From Lachnospira sp. UBA2821 (GTDB lineage: Bacteria; Bacillota; Clostridia; Lachnospirales; Lachnospiraceae), in assembly GCA_002351535.1 (NCBI GenBank), contig DEGR01000069.1:1-31390 (forward strand): 31,390 nucleotides of DNA, written 5' to 3'. The position numbers and the translations under genes are program-made. Below the pieces are notes generated by a model. The model made no database searches and was not told where the DNA came from. It saw only the letters and a list, made by a program, of their open reading frames with translations. How positions within the stretch are numbered: the first letter of the stretch is position 1; every line of letters starts with the position of its first letter. This document shows positions 8,381 to 15,343 of this stretch, in pieces.

Positions 8381-9165
8381 CACATTTCCCTCCTCTTAAG
8401 CTGCCTCACTGTTAATACATACATTAATACTGCCGTTGCACATATTATAAAGGCTATAATTAATTTTACATATATATTAATGTTCATTAACTTATTATAT
8501 TCGTGCATTAGAAATATTCCCATCCCTTGTTCCACATCAAATTCTGAATGTTTAACAATGAATTTATCTAACTCTCTGTAAATATATAACATGACTCCGA
8601 TATAACCTAATATTGCAATTGCTGCTATTCTTGCTATTACCCCATTATAACTTTTATATCTGCATGATATAAACATAAAAATACACGATAAAACGAACAT
8701 TAGTGATATTATAATAACAATAGCTTTAAGTTCACTATCTTTTATAAAGCTCAGTCTTTGCTCAGCAATACTCTTTATAATGCCTGCATTCACTATACCT
8801 ATAACAAATGCCACGACTGATATAATCGCATTTTTTATCCATTTGGCGATAACCCATCCGCTTTCTTCAACCGGAAATGTATACTGCATCTCCATCCACT
8901 TACCGTTAAAATCTGTCACTGTACTTCTGATAACACTAAATAAAGGACAAGACATAATGATAACAGGTATATATAAGAAGAAATAATATGTAAAATTATC
9001 GGCAGAATCAAGAGTTTCCCTGTCAAGCATTGCCATATTACCATATAACATGCTTATTCTTGTAAGAATTCCCATCACAATAACTATAAATGCAAACATG
9101 TATTCAAGAATTATTATCTTTCTGCTCAGGAAGAACTCTCTGTAAACAAGCCCTTTCATTTTCAT
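8380..9165 (-). CDS. ABC transporter membrane subunit, first of two
   Basis: Polytopic membrane protein of 261 aa with about six helices, similar in design to ABC-2 permeases found behind YtrA-type regulators. The ATG at 9165 follows AAGGGG with eight-base spacing; the frame is open to a GTG at 9174 overlapping the ATPase stop. It is expected to pair with the downstream permease and the upstream ATPase as an exporter. The substrate cannot be read from sequence. Relatives of this arrangement often respond to cell-wall antibiotics, which is inference here. Confidence 0.8.
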   Translation of the reverse strand: MKMKGLVYREFFLSRKIIILEYMFAFIVIVMGILTRISMLYGNMAMLDRETLDSADNFTYYFFLYIPVIIMSCPLFSVIRSTVTDFNGKWMEMQYTFPVEESGWVIAKWIKNAIISVVAFVIGIVNAGIIKSIAEQRLSFIKDSELKAIVIIISLMFVLSCIFMFISCRYKSYNGVIARIAAIAILGYIGVMLYIYRELDKFIVKHSEFDVEQGMGIFLMHEYNKLMNINIYVKLIIAFIICATAVLMYVLTVRQLKRREM

Positions 9166-9170
9166 GTGAA

Positions 9171-10085
9171 TCACCCCTTCTTAATATTATCAGTATTTCT
9201 CTTAACGTAATAAACCATAATATCCTCAAGTGTTGCCCTGTCTATAACCATTCCTTTATACTTGTCTTCAAATTTTGATATATCATCTGTAAGTGCTTCT
9301 ACTCCAAATTCACTCTGTCTTGAACTTACTATATATTCTTTATCTATATTAACAAATTCATCCTTTGCACATTTTATTATGGCATGTTCTGACAGAATGT
9401 CATCCTTATATCCGCTAAGCAATATATTTCCCCTGTCTATAAAGACTATGTAATCCGCGATTTTTTCCAAATCACTTGTTATATGCGACGACATAAGAAT
9501 ACTATTACTTTCATCCTGTATAAAATCAAAGAAAATATCCAATATCTCACTTCTCACAACCGGGTCCAATCCTCCGGTTGCCTCATCCATAATAAGAAGT
9601 CTGGCATTATGTGACAGTGCTGTTGCTATCTGCAGCTTCATCTTCATTCCCTTTGACAACTCACCTATCTTTTTATTATATGGTATTCCGAACCTTTCCA
9701 CATATCCTTTATATACCACTTCGTCCCAGCTATCATATATTGATTTCATTATCTTATTCAGGTTATTTGGTGTGAATTCTTCCTGAAATGGCATTTCATC
9801 AAATACAACTGCTATATCCTCTTTTATCTTCTTCTCATCTTTAACATTGTCCATTCCAAAAATGTTTATTCTGCCACTGTCAGTCTTAATAATATTAAGA
9901 ACCGACTTTATGGTAGTCGTTTTGCCTGCACCATTCTGTCCTATAAAACCTACAATGCTTCCCTTCGGAACATTAAAGCTTATATTATTAAGACTAAAAT
10001 CTTTATATTTCTTACTTATTTCTTTAATCTCTATTGCATTCTCATACTTATAATTATCCATATCAATCTCCATTTTACTATTCAT
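9171..10085 (-). CDS. ABC transporter ATP-binding protein
   Basis: Cytoplasmic ATPase of 304 aa. Walker A is GQNGAGKTT (49-57), the signature is LSKGM (143-147), Walker B is LLIMDE (163-168) with catalytic E168, and the switch histidine is H201 in SSHIT. The signature is LSKGM rather than LSGGQ, as in many ABC-2 exporter ATPases. About 100 residues follow the nucleotide-binding domain. The ATG at 10085 has GGAG seven bases upstream and overlaps the end of the regulator gene by 8 bp, so the two are tightly coupled. Confidence 0.92.
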   Translation of the reverse strand: MNSKMEIDMDNYKYENAIEIKEISKKYKDFSLNNISFNVPKGSIVGFIGQNGAGKTTTIKSVLNIIKTDSGRINIFGMDNVKDEKKIKEDIAVVFDEMPFQEEFTPNNLNKIMKSIYDSWDEVVYKGYVERFGIPYNKKIGELSKGMKMKLQIATALSHNARLLIMDEATGGLDPVVRSEILDIFFDFIQDESNSILMSSHITSDLEKIADYIVFIDRGNILLSGYKDDILSEHAIIKCAKDEFVNIDKEYIVSSRQSEFGVEALTDDISKFEDKYKGMVIDRATLEDIMVYYVKRNTDNIKKG

Positions 10086-10446
10086 ACATTATCTCCAGAA
10101 GTTCTTTCATATCATTTAAAGATACCCCGCATAATTTTGCTTTTTCGCATGCTTCCTTAAGATTGTCTTCCATCTCCCTGAGATTTTTCTCTTTAAGCAG
10201 TTCTGCATTCTGTCCTTTAACAAAACTTCCCTTTCCCGTATACGACTCTATAAGTCCCATGCTTTCAAGTTCCTCATATGCCCTTTTTGTAGTTATTACA
10301 CTAATTCTTAGTTCCTTTGCAAGTAACCTCATAGAGGGCAACGCTTCCCCTTCCTTTAAACGTCCCAAAAGAATCATCTCCTGTATCTGGTCTGCTATCT
10401 GTTTATAAATTGCATCACCTGATGAGTTACTAATTATTATGTCCAT
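10078..10446 (-). CDS. GntR-family regulator, YtrA type
   Basis: Transcriptional repressor of 122 aa. The N-terminal winged helix (about 1-75) has the GntR pattern: IYKQIADQIQEMILLGRLKEG, then LPSMRLLAKELRISVITTKRAYEELE, with the recognition helix in the second segment. The C-terminal part is a short helical dimerisation segment of about 45 aa, the hallmark of the YtrA subfamily. First gene of the operon, with AGGTG seven bases before the ATG. It probably represses its own operon through the palindrome at 10465-10476 that covers the predicted start site. The inducer is unknown. Confidence 0.9.
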   Translation of the reverse strand: MDIIISNSSGDAIYKQIADQIQEMILLGRLKEGEALPSMRLLAKELRISVITTKRAYEELESMGLIESYTGKGSFVKGQNAELLKEKNLREMEDNLKEACEKAKLCGVSLNDMKELLEIMYE

Positions 10447-10464
10447 ATCTGCACCTCTTAATAT

Positions 10465-10476
10465 TGTATATATACA
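10465..10476. promoter_or_regulatory. Probable operator of the GntR/ABC operon
   Basis: Perfect 12-bp palindrome TGTATATATACA located at the predicted transcription start, in a run of alternating T-A. Its position just upstream of a YtrA-type gene suggests autoregulation; binding is inferred. Confidence 0.5.
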
Positions 10477-10482
10477 TTATAT

Positions 10483-10511
10483 ATAATATACTCAATTTGC
10501 ATATATGTCAA
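10483..10511 (-). promoter_or_regulatory. Promoter of the GntR/ABC operon
   Basis: Minus strand: perfect -35 TTGACA (10506-10511), a 17-bp spacer, and -10 TATTAT (10483-10488). The start site falls near 10476, inside the palindromic operator. Confidence 0.75.
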
Positions 10512-10624
10512 TACTGTATTAGTTTTTTTTTATGTACTCACTGAATTTAATGATAATTTTTTTTAAAAACCTATAGACTATTTTCGAAATTTGTGAGAAA
10601 ATGTCAACATAGTGCGTTATGGCG

Positions 10625-10637
10625 ACGTTTCTAACGT
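10625..10637. promoter_or_regulatory. Inverted repeat upstream of the NifU-like gene
   Basis: ACGTT-TCT-AACGT is a perfect 5-bp dyad, 38 bp before the start codon and touching a possible -10 (TACAAT, 10637-10642). No convincing -35 was found. It may be an operator for the NifU/GGGtGRT pair. Confidence 0.3.
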
Positions 10638-10674
10638 ACAATATAAGAATTATACACTTGAAAGGAGTCTTATA

Positions 10675-11376
10675 ATGATTTACACACAGGAAGTACAGAA
10701 TATGTGCCCAGTTGCTAAGGGTGCAAAACATGAACCTGCTCCAATCCCAGAAGAGGGAAAATGGGTACACTCAAAGAAAATTGAAGATATTTCAGGATTC
10801 ACACATGGTGTGGGCTGGTGTGCCCCACAGCAGGGTGCCTGCAAGCTTTCATTAAACGTTAAAAATGGTATTATCGAGGAAGCTTTAGTAGAAACAATCG
10901 GTTGTTCAGGAATGACTCATTCAGCAGCTATGGCAGCTGAAATCTTACAGGGTAAGACAATTCTTGAAGCATTAAATACTGACCTTGTATGTGATGCTAT
11001 CAACACAGCCATGAGAGAATTATTCTTACAGATAGTATACGGACGTACACAGAGTGCTTTCTCTGATGACGGTCTTGCAATCGGTGCCGGTCTTGAAGAT
11101 TTAGGTAAAGGTCTTCGTTCACAGGTTGGTACAATGTACGCAACAAAAGAAAAAGGTGTTCGTTACCTTGAGATGGCTGAGGGTTATGTAACAGGTATCG
11201 CTCTTGATGAGAACGATGAAGTTATCGGTTACCAGTTCGTTTCCCTTGGAAAAATGACAGACTTTATCAAAAAAGGTGATGATGCTAACACAGCATGGGA
11301 GAAAGCTTCAGGTTCTTACGGAAGAGTAACTCCAGAACAGGGTGCTGTTAAAATCATTGACCCACGTAAGGAATAA
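10675..11376 (+). CDS. NifU-like iron-sulfur scaffold-type protein paired with a GGGtGRT protein
   Basis: Protein of 233 aa whose central part resembles the NifU/IscU N-terminal fold: GWCAPQQGACKLSL (C49, C56), then VETIGCSGMTHSAAMAAEIL (C77) and LVCDAIN (C96), followed by the family-like KTILEAL helix. An additional C11 lies near the start. These cysteines could hold an Fe-S cluster, but the spacing is not that of classical IscU, and the C-terminal part (about 130-233) is not part of that family. The start is the ATG at 10675, behind AAAGGAG; a GTG at 10612 in the same frame lacks a ribosome site. It is followed 21 bp later by the GGGtGRT gene, an arrangement seen in other clostridia. Codons are biased to GGT, GTT and GCT, unlike the neighbours, suggesting high expression. 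Confidence 0.8.
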   Translation: MIYTQEVQNMCPVAKGAKHEPAPIPEEGKWVHSKKIEDISGFTHGVGWCAPQQGACKLSLNVKNGIIEEALVETIGCSGMTHSAAMAAEILQGKTILEALNTDLVCDAINTAMRELFLQIVYGRTQSAFSDDGLAIGAGLEDLGKGLRSQVGTMYATKEKGVRYLEMAEGYVTGIALDENDEVIGYQFVSLGKMTDFIKKGDDANTAWEKASGSYGRVTPEQGAVKIIDPRKE

Positions 11377-11397
11377 TAGGAAGGAGACGAACATAAA

Positions 11398-12408
11398 ATG
11401 GCATTATTTGAATCATATGAGAGAAGAATTGACCAGATCAATTCTGTATTAAACAGTTACGGAATCAGCTCAATTGAAGAAGCTGAAAAAATCACAAAAG
11501 ATGCTGGATTAGACGTGTATGAACAGGTTAAGAAAATTCAGCCTATCTGTTTTGAAAATGCATGCTGGGCTTACACTGTAGGTGCTGCCATCGCAATCAA
11601 AAAAGGATGCAGAAGAGCTGCTGATGCTGCTGCTGCAATCGGTGAAGGTCTTCAGGCTTTCTGTATACCAGGTTCTGTTGCTGACCACAGAAAAGTTGGT
11701 CTTGGACATGGTAACTTAGGAAAAATGTTACTTGAAGAAGAGACAGAGTGTTTCTGTTTCTTAGCAGGACATGAATCTTTCGCTGCTGCTGAAGGTGCTA
11801 TCGGTATCGCAGAGAAAGCTAACAAAGTACGTAAAAAACCATTACGTGTTATCTTAAATGGTCTTGGAAAAGATGCTGCCCAGATTATTTCACGTATCAA
11901 CGGTTTCACATTTGTTGAGACAAAATATGACTACAAAGAAGCAAAATTAAACGTTGTATATGAGAAATCATACTCAGATGGTTTACGTGCTTCTGTAAAA
12001 TGTTATGGTGCTGATGACGTTCAGGAAGGTGTTGCTATCATGCACGCTGAGAACGTAGGTGTATCTATAACAGGTAACTCTACAAACCCAACAAGATTCC
12101 AGCATCCTGTTGCAGGAACATACAAAAAAGAATGTATCGAGCAGGGTAAGAAATACTTCTCTGTTGCATCAGGTGGTGGTACAGGTAGAACACTTCACCC
12201 AGATAACATGGCTGCAGGTCCTGCTTCATACGGTATGACAGATACTTTAGGACGTATGCACTCTGATGCCCAGTTCGCAGGTTCTTCATCAGTTCCAGCT
12301 CACGTTGAGATGATGGGTCTTATCGGAATGGGTAACAACCCTATGGTTGGTGCTACTGTTGCCGTTGCCGTTTCCGTACAGGAAGCTGCTGACGCAGGTA
12401 AGTTCTAA
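11398..12408 (+). CDS. GGGtGRT-family protein of unknown function
   Basis: Soluble protein of 336 aa that carries the family-naming motif GGGTGRT at residues 259-265. A glycine- and histidine-rich stretch, GLGHGNLGK (101-109), may bind a nucleotide or phosphate. Cysteines are frequent (C51, C56, C71, C89, C118, C120, C202, C246), with a CFC pair at 118-120. No signal peptide or membrane helix is seen. The family is, to my knowledge, uncharacterised. Co-occurrence with the NifU-like gene suggests an iron-sulfur or redox-linked role, which is inference. The ribosome site AAGGAG lies 11 bases before the ATG. Codon use is strongly biased, as for rpsT, pointing to an abundant protein. A strong terminator follows. 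Confidence 0.85.
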   Translation: MALFESYERRIDQINSVLNSYGISSIEEAEKITKDAGLDVYEQVKKIQPICFENACWAYTVGAAIAIKKGCRRAADAAAAIGEGLQAFCIPGSVADHRKVGLGHGNLGKMLLEEETECFCFLAGHESFAAAEGAIGIAEKANKVRKKPLRVILNGLGKDAAQIISRINGFTFVETKYDYKEAKLNVVYEKSYSDGLRASVKCYGADDVQEGVAIMHAENVGVSITGNSTNPTRFQHPVAGTYKKECIEQGKKYFSVASGGGTGRTLHPDNMAAGPASYGMTDTLGRMHSDAQFAGSSSVPAHVEMMGLIGMGNNPMVGATVAVAVSVQEAADAGKF

Positions 12409-12444
12409 GAATTATACAGACTTTTAAATAGTTTAAACGTAAGA

Positions 12445-12480
12445 AACACCGCAAATCCAATGGATTGCGGTGTTTTTTTT
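12445..12480 (+). terminator. Intrinsic terminator of the NifU/GGGtGRT operon
   Basis: ACACCGCAAATCC pairs with GGATTGCGGTGT (one bulged A, 3-nt loop) and is followed by eight T residues. It is a strong plus-strand rho-independent terminator 38 bp after the stop codon. Confidence 0.9.
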
Positions 12481-12749
12481 GTGTTCTTGAATTGTTGTAA
12501 AAAAATCTTGTGAAAATGCATGGATTTATTGAGGCAGCACACACGTAGCACACACATGTAGCGCACAAATTAATCCTATATCAGTTTTCTTCTCAGATGT
12601 CTCCTCATAGTTTATTGCCTTCGGGCATACAAAAAGACCATGATAAAAACATGTATAATACCATACCACAATCATCCTGACATATTATTCTTTGTATTAA
12701 TCTATTCTATAATATCAATACATTTCTTTTAAACATATGTTTCCTTTCT
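12481..12749. other. Intergenic stretch with no gene recognised
   Basis: No coding frame with a ribosome site was found on either strand. It contains an imperfect direct repeat of GTAGCACACAC-type units (12535-12567) and a small TGCC-TTCG-GGCA hairpin (12616-12627). The rest looks like A+T-rich spacer. Confidence 0.5.
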
Positions 12750-12765
12750 GTTGCACCGGTGCAAC
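12750..12765. repeat. 16-bp perfect palindrome GTTGCACCGGTGCAAC
   Basis: Exact dyad with a CCGG centre, unusually G+C-rich for this region. It lies 6 bp beyond the tail of the hairpin terminator at 12771-12803. The form resembles LacI-family operators, but no such regulator is nearby. Confidence 0.6.
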
Positions 12766-12770
12766 TTGGG

Positions 12771-12803
12771 GTATAAAAATGCCACCAATCTTCCGACTGG
12801 TGG
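12771..12803 (-). terminator. Hairpin terminator copy A (end of the structured RNA)
   Basis: On the minus strand CCACCAGTC-GGAA-GATTGGTGG forms a 9-bp stem with one G-U pair, followed by CATTTTTATAC. The wobble would be an A-C mismatch on the plus strand, so it works on the minus strand. A second copy with 35 of 40 bases identical lies at 13623-13656. Confidence 0.7.
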
Positions 12804-12827
12804 TTATTAACCGATTATATATAGTAT

Positions 12828-12936
12828 GAAGAAACTATTTGGCAGGCGTACGCTTCTCCTGCATCCCTCGGGTTTCCCCTGTCATTACCATCGGCGTGTG
12901 GATCGTACGAATTCTTCCACCTCAAATAGTCTCTCC
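12828..12936 (-). ncRNA. Candidate structured non-coding RNA, family unknown
   Basis: On the minus strand the ends GGAGAGACTATTTG (12936-12923) and CAAATAGTTTCTTC (12841-12828) form a 14-bp closing stem with two G-U pairs; both wobbles would be mismatches on the plus strand. Inside are three hairpins: GTGGA/UCCAC with a loop holding CGUACG, GGG-GAAA-CCC with a GNRA tetraloop, and GCAGG/CCUGC with a second CGUACG in its loop. The two self-complementary loops could kiss or dimerise. A consensus promoter (12951-12979) precedes it and an intrinsic terminator (12771-12803) follows, predicting a transcript of about 170 nt. It is not a tRNA, tmRNA, SRP RNA or any riboswitch I recognise; a match to a described Rfam family cannot be excluded. 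Confidence 0.6.
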
Positions 12937-12950
12937 CTTACTGTATGCAT

Positions 12951-12979
12951 ATTATATAGCTTTTATTCTTTTTTGTAAA
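12951..12979 (-). promoter_or_regulatory. Promoter for the structured RNA
   Basis: Minus strand: -35 TTTACA (12974-12979), a 17-bp spacer, and a perfect -10 TATAAT (12951-12956). The start is predicted near 12944, eight bases before the closing stem. The -35 lies within the last codons of the PBECR-like gene. Confidence 0.65.
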
Positions 12980-13340
12980 GAATAGTTTTATTTCTCAATA
13001 AACGATTCCATTCTTTTTCATCAATCTTCATAAATGTGATAATTGAATTCTTATAATTAGGGTTATCCTCCGATGTTGCTAATCTTAATACCGTTTTAAA
13101 TATTTCACCATTTTCCCTTATCTCTTTTAGCAATAACGCAGTGTTAGGTCTATTCGCTTCTATGATATAATCGGGATTTTCTACGATTTCTCCGAAATAG
13201 GAAGAAAACCTTTCATAGTCATTCGGGTGTCTATCCATAATATGCTGAATCTGATTATTAGTTATAACAACTTCATCCGTAAGTATGTCTTTTGCGATAC
13301 ACCTGTATATTTCTTTATTTATTTTACCAATAGAATGCAC
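12963..13340 (-). CDS. PBECR-type nuclease-fold protein, possibly a truncated or decayed gene
   Basis: The 125-aa product from a GTG at 13340 matches my memory of the PBECR (phage Barnase-EndoU-ColicinE5/D-RelE-like) nuclease domain. The order is IGKINKEIYRCI, DEVVITNNQIQHIMDRHPNDYERF, ENPDYIIE, TVLRLATSEDNPNYKNSIITFMKI and WNRLLRNKTILYKKE. The HxxxRHP segment (H33, R37, H38) and the late S/T-rich strand are likely active-site parts. The GTG has AAGGGG eight bases upstream. The same frame continues upstream through 57 more codons, then a TAA at 13512-13514, then 14 codons back to an ATG at 13556, so a longer protein may have been broken by that stop. No antitoxin gene was identified. Such domains occur in phage polyvalent proteins and toxins; RNase activity here is inference. 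Confidence 0.6.
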   Translation of the reverse strand: MHSIGKINKEIYRCIAKDILTDEVVITNNQIQHIMDRHPNDYERFSSYFGEIVENPDYIIEANRPNTALLLKEIRENGEIFKTVLRLATSEDNPNYKNSIITFMKIDEKEWNRLLRNKTILYKKE

Positions 13341-13622
13341 ACCTAAAACCCCTTCATCATTTGTATTGTTTATAATATCATTCTTCCGCCCATTTGCAAC
13401 AATATTCTCCCACTGCTCATTGGATATAATGTAAGTAAAATATACAATATTATCTATTTCAGCAATACTGCAATTAGTGATAGTACTGAAAAACAAGGAA
13501 TAGTCTACTTGTTAGCGGAAACTCCTACCATCGCCTGAATCTAAAGTTTTCTTCATTATTGTTACATCACATATATATCACCCTTTCATATAATATTTGT
13601 TTTTGAGTTCGCCTAAAAATAA
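13341..13622. other. 5' region of the PBECR-like gene: interrupted reading frame, no other gene
   Basis: On the minus strand an ATG at 13556 opens 14 codons, meets TAA at 13512-13514, and the same frame is then open into the PBECR domain. No strong ribosome site precedes that ATG. AAAGGG near 13585 precedes only an ATG immediately followed by TGA. Nothing else is recognised. Confidence 0.45.
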
Positions 13623-13656
13623 GTATAAAAATACCACCAATCACCCGACTGGTGGC
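13623..13656 (-). terminator. Hairpin terminator copy B (after the decayed fragment and FapA gene)
   Basis: Minus strand CCACCAGTC-GGGT-GATTGGTGG, a 9-bp stem with one G-U pair, followed by TATTTTTATAC. It begins within a few bases of a TAA stop (13659-13661). Near-copy of the hairpin at 12771-12803. Confidence 0.7.
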
Positions 13657-13658
13657 TG

Positions 13659-13769
13659 TTAATACCAAAGTACTATTTTTTCTGTTGGCGGATTATCTAA
13701 CATTGCTAATCGTTCTAATTCATGTATTGCATGTGAAGAACCATAACCTGCGCTCTTATCAGGCTGTTG
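13659..13769 (-). pseudogene. Coding remnant, C-terminus of an unidentified protein
   Basis: A minus-strand frame of 36 codons ends ERLAMLDNPPTEKIVLWY then TAA, directly before a hairpin terminator. Its composition (SAGYGSSHAIHELERL and so on) looks like real protein. An in-frame TAG at 13770-13772 cuts it off, and no start codon or ribosome site is found. The opposite strand has a 65-codon frame across the same bases without a ribosome site. I read it as the tail of a lost gene, perhaps of a mobile element; the family is not recognised. Confidence 0.35.
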
Positions 13770-13858
13770 CTATGCAATCAGATTATCTCTTCTATGCCGA
13801 AGATGTACAACAGAGAACTTGTATGACTTATGATAAGTATAGAAGATGATTCAAATAT

Positions 13859-15256
13859 CTACGGATTTGGAACAAATTCTATATTTCCCCCACGTTTTAA
13901 ATATGTAACATTATAGTTCTCCGATTTGTTAATGAGTGTTATATCATTTATCTGTATACTTACTCTTGGATAAATGCTTTTATTAACACACACTCTTGCA
14001 CGCTTTGATTTGATTAAATGTTCCGTCAACTCTTTTTTTATTTTCATAAGCTTATCAAGATTGCCTTTCTCTATAAACTTAAGTTTTATCATCTCCATCT
14101 TCTTGGCAGCAAGCTCAGGTTTATTTTCAACTTTCAGATATGCTTCGATTTTATCAATCTGCTCTGTAAGTTTATCTATTGTTCCCTGCGCTTCTTCTAT
14201 CTTGGCCTGATTCTCGTTCATATGGTTTGTAAGTTCCGCTCCGTAACCGACTATAATACTTGTCTTTGATTCAGACATATTTCCTATGACAGAAGCTTCT
14301 ACCATTTCCGCAGCCTTCGTTGTTCCTCCAATCAAAGCACCTATCTTTCCTGACACTATAACACTTTCTTTCGATTCCGTATCACAGTTCATTATAGCTC
14401 CTGCAAGTATTTTGCCCTCTGCCTTTATAACAGTATGTTCAAAAAACTTTGCTGACACGTTTCCCCTTGATACAAGTATCCCTTTGCCTGCCCCCTGCAT
14501 TCCATTCTTAAGTATTACATCCTGACCAGCGTACAGGTTAGCACATTCCACACATCCATCAACTATAATCTGTCCACTTGCCCGCACTGTTGCACCATCT
14601 GTAACATTTCCATGAATATGAACATCTCCCGGAAACTGTATATCACCTGTCGCATAATTAACATCTCCATTAACATCATATAAATTAGAAATATTTATAG
14701 ACCTGTTCTCCTCATATTCAAAACGTCCATCCATAGTTGCTATGTATATATCGGGATTGTCCTCATCCAGCTTAAAACCTTTCCCCTTAAGCGGTATCTG
14801 CTCCTTGCCGTTTTTACCAAATATCTTCTTGCCACGGACATCCATTCCGTTACATCCCTTTGTTGCATGGACATATTCTGCAATAACTTCCCCTGCACTT
14901 ACTTTGCAATAATTATCAAACTGATTATAGTCTACAGAACCATCCTCTAATATCTTCGGTTTTTTATCAAATTGATACGAGAATGGAATCTTGTAATATC
15001 CCGGCTCCCCAAATACCGGTGCCGTACCCTCAGCCACCAGACACTCAATATAAAAAATCTTTTTTTCGCATATTTCATTAATTACATCCTGTTTTATCCC
15101 ATATACAACCCCTTTGCCGTTAAGTTCTTCTATTAATCTCTTAGGTGTATAACCTTCCACATTATTACTGTCAGGATTAATAAATATATATGCCGACATA
15201 TAGTCATCACTTATTCTAATCTGTACCTCTTCAAAAACTTTGTCCGTATTATCCAT
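13859..15256 (-). CDS. FapA / DUF342 family protein
   Basis: Protein of 465 aa of the FapA (formerly DUF342) family. The N-terminal FapA domain (about 1-165) includes the AEYVHATKGCNGMDVRGKKIFGK segment. A repetitive beta-helix region follows (about 190-335; repeated GDVHIHGNVTDGATVRASGQ-like turns). A coiled-coil (about 340-415) and a small C-terminal beta domain complete it. The closest described roles are in flagellar assembly or in responses at the cell pole, which would fit a motile host, but no flagellar gene is nearby. The start has GGAGGTG eight bases upstream. A predicted promoter lies at 15315-15343. Cytoplasmic, with no signal peptide. Confidence 0.9.
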   Translation of the reverse strand: MDNTDKVFEEVQIRISDDYMSAYIFINPDSNNVEGYTPKRLIEELNGKGVVYGIKQDVINEICEKKIFYIECLVAEGTAPVFGEPGYYKIPFSYQFDKKPKILEDGSVDYNQFDNYCKVSAGEVIAEYVHATKGCNGMDVRGKKIFGKNGKEQIPLKGKGFKLDEDNPDIYIATMDGRFEYEENRSINISNLYDVNGDVNYATGDIQFPGDVHIHGNVTDGATVRASGQIIVDGCVECANLYAGQDVILKNGMQGAGKGILVSRGNVSAKFFEHTVIKAEGKILAGAIMNCDTESKESVIVSGKIGALIGGTTKAAEMVEASVIGNMSESKTSIIVGYGAELTNHMNENQAKIEEAQGTIDKLTEQIDKIEAYLKVENKPELAAKKMEMIKLKFIEKGNLDKLMKIKKELTEHLIKSKRARVCVNKSIYPRVSIQINDITLINKSENYNVTYLKRGGNIEFVPNP

Positions 15257-15314
15257 TATGCTCTCACCTCCGTAAATTAAAAACCTCTTCCGTAACTGCG
15301 TATAATATAATTTA

Positions 15315-15343
15315 ATTTTACATTAATTTTGTTCTAAAATCAA
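15315..15343 (-). promoter_or_regulatory. Promoter of the FapA-like gene
   Basis: Minus strand: -35 TTGATT (15338-15343), a 17-bp spacer, -10 TAAAAT (15315-15320). The -35 overlaps the spoIIP stop codon, so the gene can be expressed apart from spoIIP. Confidence 0.55.

Noticed and set aside
12616..12627. TGCC-TTCG-GGCA hairpin
   Set aside because: Four base pairs and no adjacent T-run; too small to call a terminator.
13528..13535. GGCGATGG on the minus strand, recalling the fluoride riboswitch start
   Set aside because: The downstream pseudoknot partner and the CTGATG-type 3' segment are missing, and no fluoride exporter follows.
13652..13849. Plus-strand frame of 65 codons
   Set aside because: No ribosome site or family match, starts inside a minus-strand terminator and overlaps the minus-strand remnant that ends at that terminator. 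The choice of strand is not certain.
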